Below are positions 8,690-17,265 of a DNA stretch of 64,000 nt, piece by piece. Source of the DNA: Pedobacter chinensis (GTDB lineage: Bacteria; Bacteroidota; Bacteroidia; Sphingobacteriales; Sphingobacteriaceae). Made by a program: the position numbers and the translations under genes. The notes beneath the pieces are model-generated. The model ran no database searches. It was not told the DNA's origin and saw only the letters and a list, made by a program, of their open reading frames with translations. Position 1 is the stretch's first letter, and the number at the start of each line of letters is the position of its first letter. The stretch covers positions 1-64,000 of the forward strand of contig NZ_QPKV01000012.1 in assembly GCF_003339865.1 (NCBI RefSeq), written 5' to 3'.

Positions 8690-9351
8690 GGTTTTAAAAG
8701 TTTTGATTTGAATAAAATATCACTCCCGAGACGCAGATCCTGATTGATAAAGCCCTGATAGGGATTAAGCGAACGGAAGACTCCATTCATTTTTGTCCAG
8801 TACATGGATTTTTTCATGCTGAATACCAGGGCACGGATGACGCGGAGCTCTAGGGCAATTTTCTTAAGCAGCGCATCGCGCTTTTCGAAATCCATGAGGA
8901 CGTTTTCGCCTTCCTTCAATACAAAAGCAGAGACTTCTGAAAATAGGTTTATCCCCCTATCTTTTACCTGGCGGGAAACGTCTTCTGCAAAAAGCAGCAG
9001 ATGGGGATCTGATTTGGCGATATCAATCATCCCGGCACTTTCCGATGAAATCTCGGCAACCAGTGAGCCGATCTGTCTGACCGCGATTGCTGTTTTGAGC
9101 CCCTGATCAACTTCTCTTAAGGAAGACAGGATTAATGACTGAACCATAACGACCGCGCCCAGATTGAGATTAATATCCGAAAGGCGGTTGTTGATCGTAT
9201 TTAAATAACTGTTATACGTATTTTCAGCTGCCAGACGTACTGCTCCATTTTCATTTACGATATTAAAATGCCCGCGGTCAAAAACTAGCCTTTGAGCTTT
9301 ACTACAATAATGACCAATCAGCATTAAAAAAATTAAAATAAGCAATTTCAT
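8686..9351 (-). CDS. Secreted helical transfer protein, paralogue 3 of 3
   Basis: The 221-residue product has a signal peptide (residues 1-19) and a helical body. Its C-terminal 40 residues contain YWTKMNGVFRSLNPYQGFIN followed by a DLRLGSDIL tail. Two upstream neighbours share this organisation, with matching stretches in the middle (DPHLLLFAEDVSRQ here and DPVLLLFAEGGARE in the first copy). It is closest to the 10009-10671 gene. The set occupies the place of TraI- or VirB5-like secreted proteins, but that equivalence is inference. Its start overlaps nothing and follows paralogue 2 by 4 bases. Confidence 0.65.
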   Translation of the reverse strand: MKLLILIFLMLIGHYCSKAQRLVFDRGHFNIVNENGAVRLAAENTYNSYLNTINNRLSDINLNLGAVVMVQSLILSSLREVDQGLKTAIAVRQIGSLVAEISSESAGMIDIAKSDPHLLLFAEDVSRQVKDRGINLFSEVSAFVLKEGENVLMDFEKRDALLKKIALELRVIRALVFSMKKSMYWTKMNGVFRSLNPYQGFINQDLRLGSDILFKSKLLKP

Positions 9352-9355
9352 AACA

Positions 9356-10012
9356 TCAGTTTTTTAGGATATCTTTTTTTCGCAGGATTTCATCTACCAA
9401 TTTTTTATCGGTATTGATAAATTCTGAGAAAGGGTTTAGCTGATTGAAGACCTTTTTTCTTGAAGAATATTGAAGGGTTACCGCCAGTCCTCTGGATGCC
9501 CCGGCTATCAGGCGGAGTTCAGTGAGCACATGGGAAAAAAGCATTTTGCGGTCGCTCTGCTTCATCTGGTTGATGTCCTGCATAGAAAGAGCAAGTCCGT
9601 ACAAAAAATTCAGCAGTGCATGTGCCCGATCCCCCATATCCAGCTCTGCCTGTATGGCCAGAACGGAAAGTATAGAATCGTCCTTGCATAAATCAAAAAT
9701 CATCCCCTGGCTTTCGGTAATATCAGCAATCAATGGATAGGCTTCGATTCCGATCTGCACCGCATCAATGGCAAGTCCCAAAGTCTTGAACCGGGACTGG
9801 ATATCCCTGTATTTATTCTTTAATCTTACCATCAGGGTTTTGTTTGCCTCCTCATTTGCAGTGGATCCCGCCTGCCTGTCCCTCGCATCAGACTGTTTTC
9901 CGTGTTCTGTTTTGCTATTACCCACAAGCTGGTGCAAAAGCCCGACATTCAACTGCGCATGAGCAGCTATTGATATGAAAATCATAGCCGTGAAAAATGC
10001 TGCGCTTTTCAT
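9356..10012 (-). CDS. Secreted helical transfer protein, paralogue 2 of 3
   Basis: The 218-residue product has a signal peptide (residues 1-19, ending AHAQ). A polar stretch rich in Gln, Lys and Asp follows (residues 31-56). The body matches its neighbours in the order of helices and in the ending: VFNQLNPFSEFINTDKK and then a VDEILRKKDIL tail. It is the most divergent of the three and lacks the YW pair seen in the others. It overlaps paralogue 1 by 4 bases. The function is not known to me; a periplasmic or pilus-associated role is inferred from the signal peptide and operon. Confidence 0.63.
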   Translation of the reverse strand: MKSAAFFTAMIFISIAAHAQLNVGLLHQLVGNSKTEHGKQSDARDRQAGSTANEEANKTLMVRLKNKYRDIQSRFKTLGLAIDAVQIGIEAYPLIADITESQGMIFDLCKDDSILSVLAIQAELDMGDRAHALLNFLYGLALSMQDINQMKQSDRKMLFSHVLTELRLIAGASRGLAVTLQYSSRKKVFNQLNPFSEFINTDKKLVDEILRKKDILKN

Positions 10013-10671
10013 TGCTTGAGCATCTTGGCATTCCTGATAATATCGTCCGCTATGCGTTTATCAATATTGATATATCCTGCATAAGGGTTTAGGGAATTTA
10101 AGATTCCGCGCTGCTTTGCCCAGTACATCGTACGGTACATGCCATAGGCCACTCCGCGGAGGATGGTAAGTTCTGTGACGATCCTATTGAGAAGCTTTGC
10201 CCGTTCACCGGAATCCATCAGCGCGTCCCTCCCGTCTTTTAATACAAAAGAGCTAACCTCGGTAGCAAGGTTGATCGAACGGGTTTTGAACTCCCTAGCA
10301 CCTCCTTCGGCAAACAGCAATAATACCGGGTCACCAGAGGCTAGATTAATCGCCTTATTCACATCAATGACAATATCCTGAGAAATCGCATAAATATCCT
10401 TAACAGAAAGCAGAGACCTCATTACTCCTGAAACCTCAGATAAGCCTCTGTAAATAGTGGATTGAAGGTCATTTACAATTCCAAGCTGACCAGTTACCGC
10501 GAGCTGTGCCCTTTGCACAAGAGTAAGGTTGTCGCTGGTTCGGGACAGACCGCTGTTCATCACCCCTGCATGGGCAGCCGTGGCCGCAGCGGTTGTTGGG
10601 TCAACGTATATTTGTGCGGAGGCCGATTGCACGAAGATTCCAAATAAAAAATAGATGAATATTTTTCGCAT
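10009..10671 (-). CDS. Secreted helical transfer protein, paralogue 1 of 3
   Basis: The 220-residue product begins with a signal peptide (residues 1-19, ending ASAQ). An alanine-rich start of the mature part (DPTTAAATAAHAGVMNSGLS) is reminiscent of VirB5/TraI-like proteins of Bacteroidetes elements. Helices follow to the C-terminal block YWAKQRGILNSLNPYAGYIN and a DDIIRNAKMLKQ tail. It is first in a row of three tandem homologues, 11 bases after the TraG ATPase gene. The equivalence to TraI is tentative. Confidence 0.65.
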   Translation of the reverse strand: MRKIFIYFLFGIFVQSASAQIYVDPTTAAATAAHAGVMNSGLSRTSDNLTLVQRAQLAVTGQLGIVNDLQSTIYRGLSEVSGVMRSLLSVKDIYAISQDIVIDVNKAINLASGDPVLLLFAEGGAREFKTRSINLATEVSSFVLKDGRDALMDSGERAKLLNRIVTELTILRGVAYGMYRTMYWAKQRGILNSLNPYAGYINIDKRIADDIIRNAKMLKQ

Positions 10672-10682
10672 AAAAATAGAAT

Positions 10683-13121
10683 TTAACTTGTGATGGATGA
10701 ATTGACTTTCTTGACAAATTCGGGAAGAGAGATTGCGCTCATTTTCATATCGGCAACGAAATGTTCCAGTCCCAGAGGATAAGAACCGTAACGCTTGACA
10801 TAAGATTCGACAGCAGTCTTTTCGGGTTTTTCGGTTGTGAAGGTTAAATACTGAAAAAGCGACACTTCAACGCCATAGACCTCCCCTATACTTCCGCGCT
10901 TAATGTAAACCTCCTTGAATTTCCCGCGTCCGGCCTTATTTTCAAGCGCATTGATGGTAAATATCTTTCGCTGCTCTACCTCACTGAGCGCCAGGAGCTT
11001 TGCTACCTCTGCATAATTCCCCCTGAACTTGGATTGATCGAGCAGGCAGATGGTGTCGGAACTGGCCAGAATGGAATCCTTTATTACAGCATTTCCGATA
11101 ATATCGCCCAGTTCCTGCGTCACCACAATTGGCTCTCCCCAGAATTTCCTCATCGTTTTATAGAGGTAAAGAATGTAGTTAGCCATTAGCGGAGATGCGA
11201 TTGCCTTCCACGCTTCTTCCAAAATCATCGCTTTTCGCTGGCCTGTACGGTGCCTCATTTTCTGCAGTACCAAATCCATAATCACCAGCGTCACGATTGG
11301 AAAAAGAACCCTATTTTCCTTGATTGAATCAATTTCGTAGACAATAAAACGCTCTGTAAAATCTGAGAGATCAGCGCTTTCGTTGAGCAGCCTACCGTAC
11401 TCTCCGCCAAGACAGAATTTTTTAAGTACATAACGGTACTCATCAAGATCGAAACTGATCTTCTCATTTTCCTTGATCTCCGAAATCTTAACGATCGAAT
11501 AATGGTAGAAAGAATCAAAACACAGCGCATAATCAGCCTCTCCTAAAAAGAAGTCTGAATAGTAGGCCGAGAGTACATTTGAGAAAACCGTATCCTCAAT
11601 CTGCGATACGCTTCCCTCTGCACCCTTTAAAAGAAGTCCGATAAGTGTTTTGAGGAAATCCTTCTTTTCGATGTTATATTCTGCTTCAGAAATAAGAAAG
11701 GGATTCATCGTGATCGGATTCTCCTCGGTATAGGTGTAATACTTTCCTCCAAAATAATTGCATAGCCCGGAATAGGAATGTCCTACATCAACGATCACGA
11801 TGTCGTAATTATAAAGCATATACTGTTCAAGCAGGCTGTTCATAAAAAAGGATTTACCAGTACCAGAGCTGCCCAGAACAAATTTTGAACGGTTGGTAAT
11901 CCTGCCAGATTCCATAGGAAGATCTGCTGGATCTATGCCTACAGGGATTCCTCTCCTATCGGTAAAGCGCATGAGAAACTTGGAGGGCTCATCCCGCATC
12001 AGCCGTTCCTTGTAGAACAGGCAAAGGGCCGCATCCGAAGTGGTGAGGAACCAGTCGTATTTTTTCAGTTCCACTGCATTTCCAGGCAAGGCACTCCTAA
12101 AGAGTTCCATCTGGTTATAGGCATTCTTGGAGGGGATAATCCCCTGCTGAAATAGGGAAGCTTCAATAAAGTTACAGCTGGTATCCAGAAGTGGAAGTTC
12201 GCAGCAGACCAATAAAGAATAGTGCGCATTGACGAGCAACTGGTTTTCCCTTGCCACATCTATGAGCAACTTATCAATATCCTCCACACACATCTGATTG
12301 GCTGGATCAGGAACTCCGGAATGCCGCTTGCGTTTCAGCTGCAGTTTGTTCAGGGTAATGCCCTGGGAAGGAATTTCAATTAATTGGTTATAAACAAGAC
12401 TTTCAATACCCGGAACTGATGACAGGAAAGAAAGGTTGTCCATCGGAAATTCCTGTAGTCCTTTCCCGTCGTTCGCCATTAAATATGGCCCAATGGATTC
12501 AGGCATGTCAATGGAATCGATATTGACCAGGCTCATGCAGCGGATCACCTTTTTCCCAATACCTATTTCAGTATCCCCGGCCCTTAAGTTATTGAGCGAA
12601 AAATGGTCTGAGGAGAAATCCATGGCAAGCATCCGCGAAATATAGCGTTCTATCTCACCCTGGGGCAGTACTTTTGGTGATACCGATGCTCCTTTCAATA
12701 GTTCACAGACCTTGGCAATATTGGATACAAAATCCAAAAGGGCTTTCCTGTCATAAACGTACATTGCCCTTCGTTTGACCTGACGGGTTATAACCAGATA
12801 ACTAGAGTGCTCAATATATTCCCTCCCTGAAAAATGCTCATCGTATTTTTGCTGAAGGGGTTCACTTTGCACTTTCGCCTGATAAGTTCTTTTAGAGAAC
12901 ACATCCTGTTTCTGAATGATATACCCTTCACTCAATATCTTGATCACATTGAGAAGCAGAAGATGAAAGGCCTGGTAGCCTGCCGGATCAGCGGAATAAA
13001 TAAGCACCGGATTTTCGATAGAAAGAATTACTGAAAAATCGCCTGACTCACCATAAAGAACGGAAAGTCCGCCTATCTCTTCTATTCCGGCATATGGCAG
13101 TTTAAATTCCTGTTTTCCCAT
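10683..13121 (-). CDS. traG: TraG conjugation ATPase (VirB4-like)
   Basis: The 812-residue protein is the conjugation ATPase of Bacteroidetes elements. The N-terminal 400 residues form the TraG-N/VirB4 region. The motor domain has Walker A GSSGTGKSF near residue 420, Walker B KAMILEEAWKA near residue 635 and a VVTQELGDIIG sensor stretch shortly after. VirB4-type ATPases energise channel assembly and pilus or substrate handling at the inner membrane. The gene overlaps traF by 20 bases at its start. Length is typical for this family, and no key residue is missing. Confidence 0.9.
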   Translation of the reverse strand: MGKQEFKLPYAGIEEIGGLSVLYGESGDFSVILSIENPVLIYSADPAGYQAFHLLLLNVIKILSEGYIIQKQDVFSKRTYQAKVQSEPLQQKYDEHFSGREYIEHSSYLVITRQVKRRAMYVYDRKALLDFVSNIAKVCELLKGASVSPKVLPQGEIERYISRMLAMDFSSDHFSLNNLRAGDTEIGIGKKVIRCMSLVNIDSIDMPESIGPYLMANDGKGLQEFPMDNLSFLSSVPGIESLVYNQLIEIPSQGITLNKLQLKRKRHSGVPDPANQMCVEDIDKLLIDVARENQLLVNAHYSLLVCCELPLLDTSCNFIEASLFQQGIIPSKNAYNQMELFRSALPGNAVELKKYDWFLTTSDAALCLFYKERLMRDEPSKFLMRFTDRRGIPVGIDPADLPMESGRITNRSKFVLGSSGTGKSFFMNSLLEQYMLYNYDIVIVDVGHSYSGLCNYFGGKYYTYTEENPITMNPFLISEAEYNIEKKDFLKTLIGLLLKGAEGSVSQIEDTVFSNVLSAYYSDFFLGEADYALCFDSFYHYSIVKISEIKENEKISFDLDEYRYVLKKFCLGGEYGRLLNESADLSDFTERFIVYEIDSIKENRVLFPIVTLVIMDLVLQKMRHRTGQRKAMILEEAWKAIASPLMANYILYLYKTMRKFWGEPIVVTQELGDIIGNAVIKDSILASSDTICLLDQSKFRGNYAEVAKLLALSEVEQRKIFTINALENKAGRGKFKEVYIKRGSIGEVYGVEVSLFQYLTFTTEKPEKTAVESYVKRYGSYPLGLEHFVADMKMSAISLPEFVKKVNSSITS

Positions 13122-13410
13122 AACCTCGCCTTAAATAAATACGATGAATGAATATCTCCCTGGATCTGGTCTTATCATGAAGACCGAATGCCTGCTTGGA
13201 ATATGTGTAGAGGAGCCCACCGGCTATTGAAAGAATGGTTAAGAGGCCACCGATATACATATTGAGGAGCGCACCGGCTAGGCCTCCTGTGACCAGCCCA
13301 AGACCTAAGGAAGAAATTCCATAAGCAATAAACTTCCCTTTGAAACCGCGATAAACAAGGGGCTTTTGAAGCCCCTTGTAAACTGGATACATCCTCATGC
13401 TATACGCCAA
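13102..13410 (-). CDS. traF: TraF-like small membrane protein (DUF4133, VirB3-like position)
   Basis: The 102-residue product carries two hydrophobic segments at about residues 28-45 and 48-68, preceded by a KGLQKPLVYRGFKGKFIAYG opening that is typical of DUF4133/TraF proteins. These correspond in size, topology and position to VirB3, directly upstream of the VirB4-type ATPase. It overlaps both traG (20 bases) and the upstream traE-like gene (11 bases), so the three are translated as a coupled group. Confidence 0.82.
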   Translation of the reverse strand: MAYSMRMYPVYKGLQKPLVYRGFKGKFIAYGISSLGLGLVTGGLAGALLNMYIGGLLTILSIAGGLLYTYSKQAFGLHDKTRSREIFIHRIYLRRGYGKTGI

Positions 13411-13711
13411 AGAAAGCCTTGATCACTACCGATACCAGAACCAGAAAAAGGCAGGAACCTCCCCAGCCCATAATTTCTTTGTTGATGTCCTGATCTCCGG
13501 AATTCCATTTGATGTAGACACGTACCCCGCCGATAATACCTACCACGGCACCAATCGCAAGGGTGAGTGTAGAAACCGGATCTACATAAGAGGTCAGCGA
13601 GGAAGTCGCCGCATTGATTCCTGTTGTTCCTCCCCCAGTCTGGGCGGAAACTGCCTGCACTAAACCCAATAGCGCGGCCAATGACAAAAGTCTTTTGCTT
13701 TTTCTTGTCAT
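13400..13711 (-). CDS. traE: TraE-like pilin candidate (DUF4134), copy adjacent to traF
   Basis: The 103-residue product has a signal peptide ending AVSAQ, an alanine-threonine-rich mature start, and two hydrophobic segments (LTLAIGAVVGIIGGVRVY and a segment near residues 82-100). Between them is WNSGDQDINKEIMGWGGSC. This is the DUF4134/TraE pattern, comparable in size and topology to the VirB2 pilin. The last residues are KAFFGV. A second, diverged copy lies directly upstream. Confidence 0.82.
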   Translation of the reverse strand: MTRKSKRLLSLAALLGLVQAVSAQTGGGTTGINAATSSLTSYVDPVSTLTLAIGAVVGIIGGVRVYIKWNSGDQDINKEIMGWGGSCLFLVLVSVVIKAFFGV

Positions 13712-13744
13712 AAAAAAATTGATTTAAATTGAATAAAATTGTAT

Positions 13745-14056
13745 TTACAGTCCGAAAAGACCGCGGAGGAATACACCGATGAGAGATAAAAAGAGGCATG
13801 AAAAGAACCATCCCATAACCTGCGCATCAATGTGGTGCTTGCCCATCTGCCAATTGGCATAAACCCTAAGTCCACCTAGGATTCCTGCGATTGCGCCAAT
13901 AACCAGTACCAGATCCGAGAGCGAAAAATACCAGCCTTTCACCTCTGCCGAGGCGGAATAAAACTCTGAGATTCCTGGTTGAGCATTAGCGGAAAAAGTA
14001 GAGAGCAAAAAAAAAGAAGCTGACGCTGCCCTTAAAAAGAATAAAGAAAACCTCAT
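13745..14056 (-). CDS. Second TraE-like protein (DUF4134)
   Basis: This 103-residue protein has the same length and layout as its downstream neighbour: a signal peptide ending SANAQ, a first hydrophobic segment LVLVIGAIAGILGGLRVYAN, a polar turn WQMGKHHIDAQVMGWFFSC and a final hydrophobic segment ending LRGLFGL. It is therefore a tandem paralogue of the TraE-like pilin. It may be a minor subunit or a specialised variant. A 33-base gap separates the two genes. Confidence 0.8.
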   Translation of the reverse strand: MRFSLFFLRAASASFFLLSTFSANAQPGISEFYSASAEVKGWYFSLSDLVLVIGAIAGILGGLRVYANWQMGKHHIDAQVMGWFFSCLFLSLIGVFLRGLFGL

Positions 14057-14061
14057 GGAGT

Positions 14062-14394
14062 TTAGTAAGGTATTGCCCGCGTATGTTCGATGAGGTTGTC
14101 TTTCGCAAGGGAAAAAAGCTGTTTTAGTCCAATGCCTCCACTTGAGCTAATTGGACCTGTTGGCAAATAAGGGGCTGGTTTCTCCTTTTTTTCTGAATCC
14201 GTAGGCACAGCCTCCTCAGCTTTCTCTTCCAGGGTAATCAGCTCAGGGGTAAATGTTTGTGCAAAGAAAAGCTCGTCTTCCGGAGTTTCATTCACACCAA
14301 CTCTTTGAGATAGAAAAAGATCAAAAAATAAGTTCAGTAAATAATAAACCATATATACAATAAAGATTATGGTCAAGAAATTAGTCCAGCTCAT
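14062..14394 (-). CDS. Small membrane-anchored transfer protein, unknown
   Basis: The 110-residue product has one N-terminal transmembrane segment (residues 6-28, rich in Ile, Tyr and Leu) and a long acidic, proline-containing soluble part. It overlaps the DUF3408-like gene by 14 bases and lies 5 bases before the second TraE-like gene. In Bacteroidetes operons small proteins called TraC or TraD occur in this region, but I see no diagnostic motif that would let me choose one of those names. Confidence 0.55.
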   Translation of the reverse strand: MSWTNFLTIIFIVYMVYYLLNLFFDLFLSQRVGVNETPEDELFFAQTFTPELITLEEKAEEAVPTDSEKKEKPAPYLPTGPISSSGGIGLKQLFSLAKDNLIEHTRAIPY

Positions 14395-14761
14395 GGGTCA
14401 TATTTTTTAAAGTTTGAGAAATATATTCGTTTAACCAGGGATGGCCTTTTAAAAACTGGTGGAGGGAAAAAACGATTACCCTGGTCATATCAATATTCGA
14501 AGTAATCTTTAGTTGCCTAAGCTTATTCATTGTGCGCTTATCAATGCGGATAAGGATTTTCTCCTGCCCATCCATATTAAAGTCCCGCAGGGATGAGAGA
14601 AAGCTAGCTAGCCGCTTGGTATTCACGACCGTTTCTTTGGATTCAGTTTTTTTTACACCAATCTTTTCAGCCCCATGACTGGCCTGGGATTTTTCCGGCA
14701 ATCCCTTTTCCTCTTGGATCCTTGATTTCAATTGATCGGCAAGGGACTTGATTTCGCTCAT
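14381..14761 (-). CDS. DUF3408-like protein (TraB/TraD-type)
   Basis: The 126-residue product has a polar, lysine-rich N-terminal half and a C-terminal domain starting at residue 67 (ILIRIDKRTMNKLRQLKITS) that ends in IDMTRVIVFSLHQFLKGHPW. This resembles the DUF3408 family, in which the C-terminal part looks like a ribbon-helix-helix DNA-binding fold. DUF3408 proteins follow the ParA-like TraA in CTnDOT-type operons, as here, with a 4-base overlap. A partition- or relaxosome-type role in partnership with the ATPase is plausible, and it is inferred. Confidence 0.7.
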   Translation of the reverse strand: MSEIKSLADQLKSRIQEEKGLPEKSQASHGAEKIGVKKTESKETVVNTKRLASFLSSLRDFNMDGQEKILIRIDKRTMNKLRQLKITSNIDMTRVIVFSLHQFLKGHPWLNEYISQTLKNMTHELD

Positions 14762-15399
14762 GATGATATACCTCTCTTCATAAAGCTGCCATAGATAAAG
14801 TCCATTGCCGGCATAAAAACTTGAATTAAAGAGGCCGGGACATGGATGGTTCCTACCCGCTGAAAATCGATGCGGTCAGAAATACCGGGAGAAATCTTTC
14901 CAAATCTGGATAGTACCTTGTCTACCTCTTCCCTGGTTTCATACTTTACGGTTGTTTTAATCCTATTTGGCACATACACCATGGGTGATAAATTATTGAT
15001 CTCCCGACATACAAGCGAAAAGAGCACTGTACTGTCTACAGAAAATTCATCATAATTAAACGGGCAGATAATGAGTTCCGCGGAACTGATAATGGGAATC
15101 AATAGATCATCGTCCATTTTACCCGGAAGATCAATGAGCACAAACTCATCCCTATTTTGGTTAAGCAGTTCCAGCAGAGCCGGGAAGTACTTAAGATCAG
15201 AGGGAATAACCTCGTAGAGGGGATCGTTCTCAAGAATTTTTGCCTTTTCAAACTTGCCTGAAATCGAAGCCTGGTAGTCCATATCCAGAACGGTAACCTT
15301 CTTTTTTTTAAGCATTGAGAGGAAATAGGCCAGTAACAGGCAGAGTGTACTTTTACCTGCTCCCCCTTTCTGATTTCCAATTAATATAACCATAAGCAT
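14758..15399 (-). CDS. traA: ParA/MinD-family ATPase (TraA-like)
   Basis: The 213-residue protein has the deviant Walker A motif GNQKGGAGKST at residues 8-18, a switch region around VLDMDYQAS and a second DLPGKMDD block near residue 95, all typical of ParA ATPases. It may start at the first ATG (15399) or the one two codons later (15393). ParA-like TraA proteins open the tra operons of Bacteroidetes elements and often work with a DUF3408 partner, which is encoded here by the next gene. The relaxase gene ends 6 bases upstream. Confidence 0.85.
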   Translation of the reverse strand: MLMVILIGNQKGGAGKSTLCLLLAYFLSMLKKKKVTVLDMDYQASISGKFEKAKILENDPLYEVIPSDLKYFPALLELLNQNRDEFVLIDLPGKMDDDLLIPIISSAELIICPFNYDEFSVDSTVLFSLVCREINNLSPMVYVPNRIKTTVKYETREEVDKVLSRFGKISPGISDRIDFQRVGTIHVPASLIQVFMPAMDFIYGSFMKRGISS

Positions 15400-15405
15400 A
15401 AAAAT

Positions 15406-16596
15406 TTAACGTGTATTGGTTCTTGCTTTTTTTTGCCTGCGCCTATTCCGTCCGAGGATCTGCTCATCATCAATATCATCAGAGATATCTATATCCAAAG
15501 AGAATTCGCCAATGGATATACAATCATGCATTTCAACCTCGTCAGCAGGAAATATTGACTCTGATGGATTTTCAAGGAGCATCTCTTCCTTTGGAGAAAA
15601 CTGATTTTCATAAATACCCTCCGAAATGGGTATTGACGTTTTTACTTCTTCGGTTTGGCGTAAAGTCTCCATAAATTTAGTTATGGACATAATATCGCCA
15701 CCTTTAAAAACTTCCTTGGTGGAATGGTCTAAAATGGTATAGCCATATGGCGGCTTGTCACCTTTAAAATGAAATACAAACTGAAGGCCGAATGAAGAAG
15801 ATAATTTTTCGCTTAACTCAGAGTTATAGAATATTACTTTTCCTTTCTCGCCACCTGGAAGATCTTCCCTGATCGCTTGAATTCTGGAATCGGTAATTGG
15901 CCTATACTTTGCAAAAATCTGTTTTAACTGTTCCTTTCTTTTCTGATCAGGTGAAAACCGGGCAATTTTTTGTTCTATTCTGGTTAAGTTTATACTGCCT
16001 ACTTTTTCACCATACTTTGACAGATCAAGCGTATCCTCCAGAACTTTTAATGCATATCCCTGTCTTTCAAGCAACATCATAAACTGCGCCTTATTGGAGA
16101 AGCTGTATTGAAGTGCCCTCGTCAAAGCTTTTTCAGCAGCATGTTTCTCATCATTACCGATAAGTTTATTCAGTACCTTATAAGCCCTGATCTTCTCAAA
16201 GCTGTCGGAAATCTTTTTCCCTTCCAGGTCTATTCTTGAAGATACCATATGGATGTGATTATTCTGCGTGTCCTTGTGGAAAATGAGAAGATACGGCTGA
16301 TTTCCATAACCCATGCCCTCTAGCCAGCCTTCGGCCAGTGTAACTAGTTCCCCCTTGTCCAAGCTTCTGCCCTTTGAAGATATCATTGCATGAAATTGCG
16401 GATATACAACCCTGCGGTTTCTGCTCGCTAGGGATGAGAGGTAGTTTATATAATCTCCAGGCCTGATCTCAGATAGCCCTTGCAGCGCCCCAAAACCGGA
16501 TACCTTTACCAGTTCTCCCTTATTTTTTTCAACTTTATTGGTATTGTACCTAACTGCCCTAAAAGTCTTTGATTTCCAAAGAATTTTCACAATCAT
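15406..16596 (-). CDS. mobB: Relaxase / mobilization protein (MobB-like, MOBP-type)
   Basis: The 396-residue product carries the relaxase signatures in its first 120 residues: an N-terminal tyrosine in RAVRYNTNKV (Tyr17), a FHAMIS motif (residues 68-73) and the histidine motif HKDTQNNHIHMVSS (107-120), which binds the metal. Relaxases nick oriT, attach to the 5' end and lead the strand into the recipient. The C-terminal 100 residues are acidic and low in complexity. The gene starts 3 bases after the relaxosome accessory gene and is transcribed away from the candidate oriT. Confidence 0.87.
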   Translation of the reverse strand: MIVKILWKSKTFRAVRYNTNKVEKNKGELVKVSGFGALQGLSEIRPGDYINYLSSLASRNRRVVYPQFHAMISSKGRSLDKGELVTLAEGWLEGMGYGNQPYLLIFHKDTQNNHIHMVSSRIDLEGKKISDSFEKIRAYKVLNKLIGNDEKHAAEKALTRALQYSFSNKAQFMMLLERQGYALKVLEDTLDLSKYGEKVGSINLTRIEQKIARFSPDQKRKEQLKQIFAKYRPITDSRIQAIREDLPGGEKGKVIFYNSELSEKLSSSFGLQFVFHFKGDKPPYGYTILDHSTKEVFKGGDIMSITKFMETLRQTEEVKTSIPISEGIYENQFSPKEEMLLENPSESIFPADEVEMHDCISIGEFSLDIDISDDIDDEQILGRNRRRQKKARTNTR

Positions 16597-16599
16597 AAA

Positions 16600-17016
16600 C
16601 TAAGCCTTTAATAATCTGAGTAATTCCCTGGTTGCTCTCTCCATTCCTCTAAATATTGAAATGTAATCAGTAAAAATCGTGTTGAACTGAAGTACAATTT
16701 CAGCAGAGAGCATTCCTCGTTTATTTAAAAAGTTCGCATGCCGGGCAAGCTGGTTAATGTTGTTTCCTGACCTACCGATCTCTGCACCGATCTGGTTCAG
16801 GTGTTTTAAAACTTCGACAGCATTGATTTTATTTGAAACCGCAGAGGAGATTAAAAGCCTTTGCCGCAAGAAATCACTTTCTTTCAATCCAAGGGAAAGC
16901 CAAAGGTTTCGGAGTAAAGCATATTCTTCCTCGGTAAATCTGGCCTTAATGAACCTGGTTCTTTTACCATCTAATTTTAAAGGCCTCCCATTCTTTTTCT
17001 TGGTCATATTCAACAA
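16600..17016 (-). CDS. Relaxosome accessory protein (MobA/MobC-type)
   Basis: The 138-residue basic protein begins KKKNGRPLKLDGKRTRFIKA and continues with RFTEEEYALLRNLWLSLGLK, a ribbon-helix-helix-like DNA-binding start. The C-terminal half has the LNQIGAEIGRSGNNINQLAR block that marks MobC-family relaxosome proteins. These bind oriT and help the relaxase melt and nick it. The start is uncertain: TTG at 17016 lies 11 bases after a GGAGG, while ATG at 17007 is three codons in. The candidate oriT lies just upstream. Confidence 0.82.
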   Translation of the reverse strand: MLNMTKKKNGRPLKLDGKRTRFIKARFTEEEYALLRNLWLSLGLKESDFLRQRLLISSAVSNKINAVEVLKHLNQIGAEIGRSGNNINQLARHANFLNKRGMLSAEIVLQFNTIFTDYISIFRGMERATRELLRLLKA

Positions 17017-17067
17017 TTAAGGGACATCCTCCGAAGAAGAAAAAACTAGTTGCGACGTTTTTTCCAT

Positions 17068-17138
17068 CCCGCTACGCCCCCAAGGCGAAAAAAAGCGGGC
17101 AAGTTATAGGGTTTTTGAGCAACAAAAACACAACTTGC
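17068..17138. other. Candidate oriT (nested inverted repeats before the mob genes)
   Basis: Upstream of the relaxosome and relaxase genes there is a hairpin with arms CCCGCT (17068-17073) and AGCGGG (17094-17099), with an inner CGCC/GGCG pair. It runs into a second inverted repeat, GCAAGTT (17099-17105) and AACTTGC (17132-17138). Origins of transfer are usually placed directly beside mob genes and carry such repeats. No nick site can be assigned from sequence, so this is a candidate. Confidence 0.45.
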
Positions 17139-17265
17139 AGGCTAAAAAACCAAAATACACCAACTATAACGAAAGGATAAAAACCAAAAAACTTAAGCTT
17201 GGTTTATTAGGATTTTGTTAAAAAGTATTCCGGCAAAACAGAAAGCCTAAAGCTATCTTTGCCAG

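Noticed and set aside
13395..13811. A 138-residue minus-strand frame overlapping the two TraE-like genes
   Set aside because: It is in another frame of two genes with clear signal peptides and motifs, and the translation is rich in Cys, Arg and His with no pattern.
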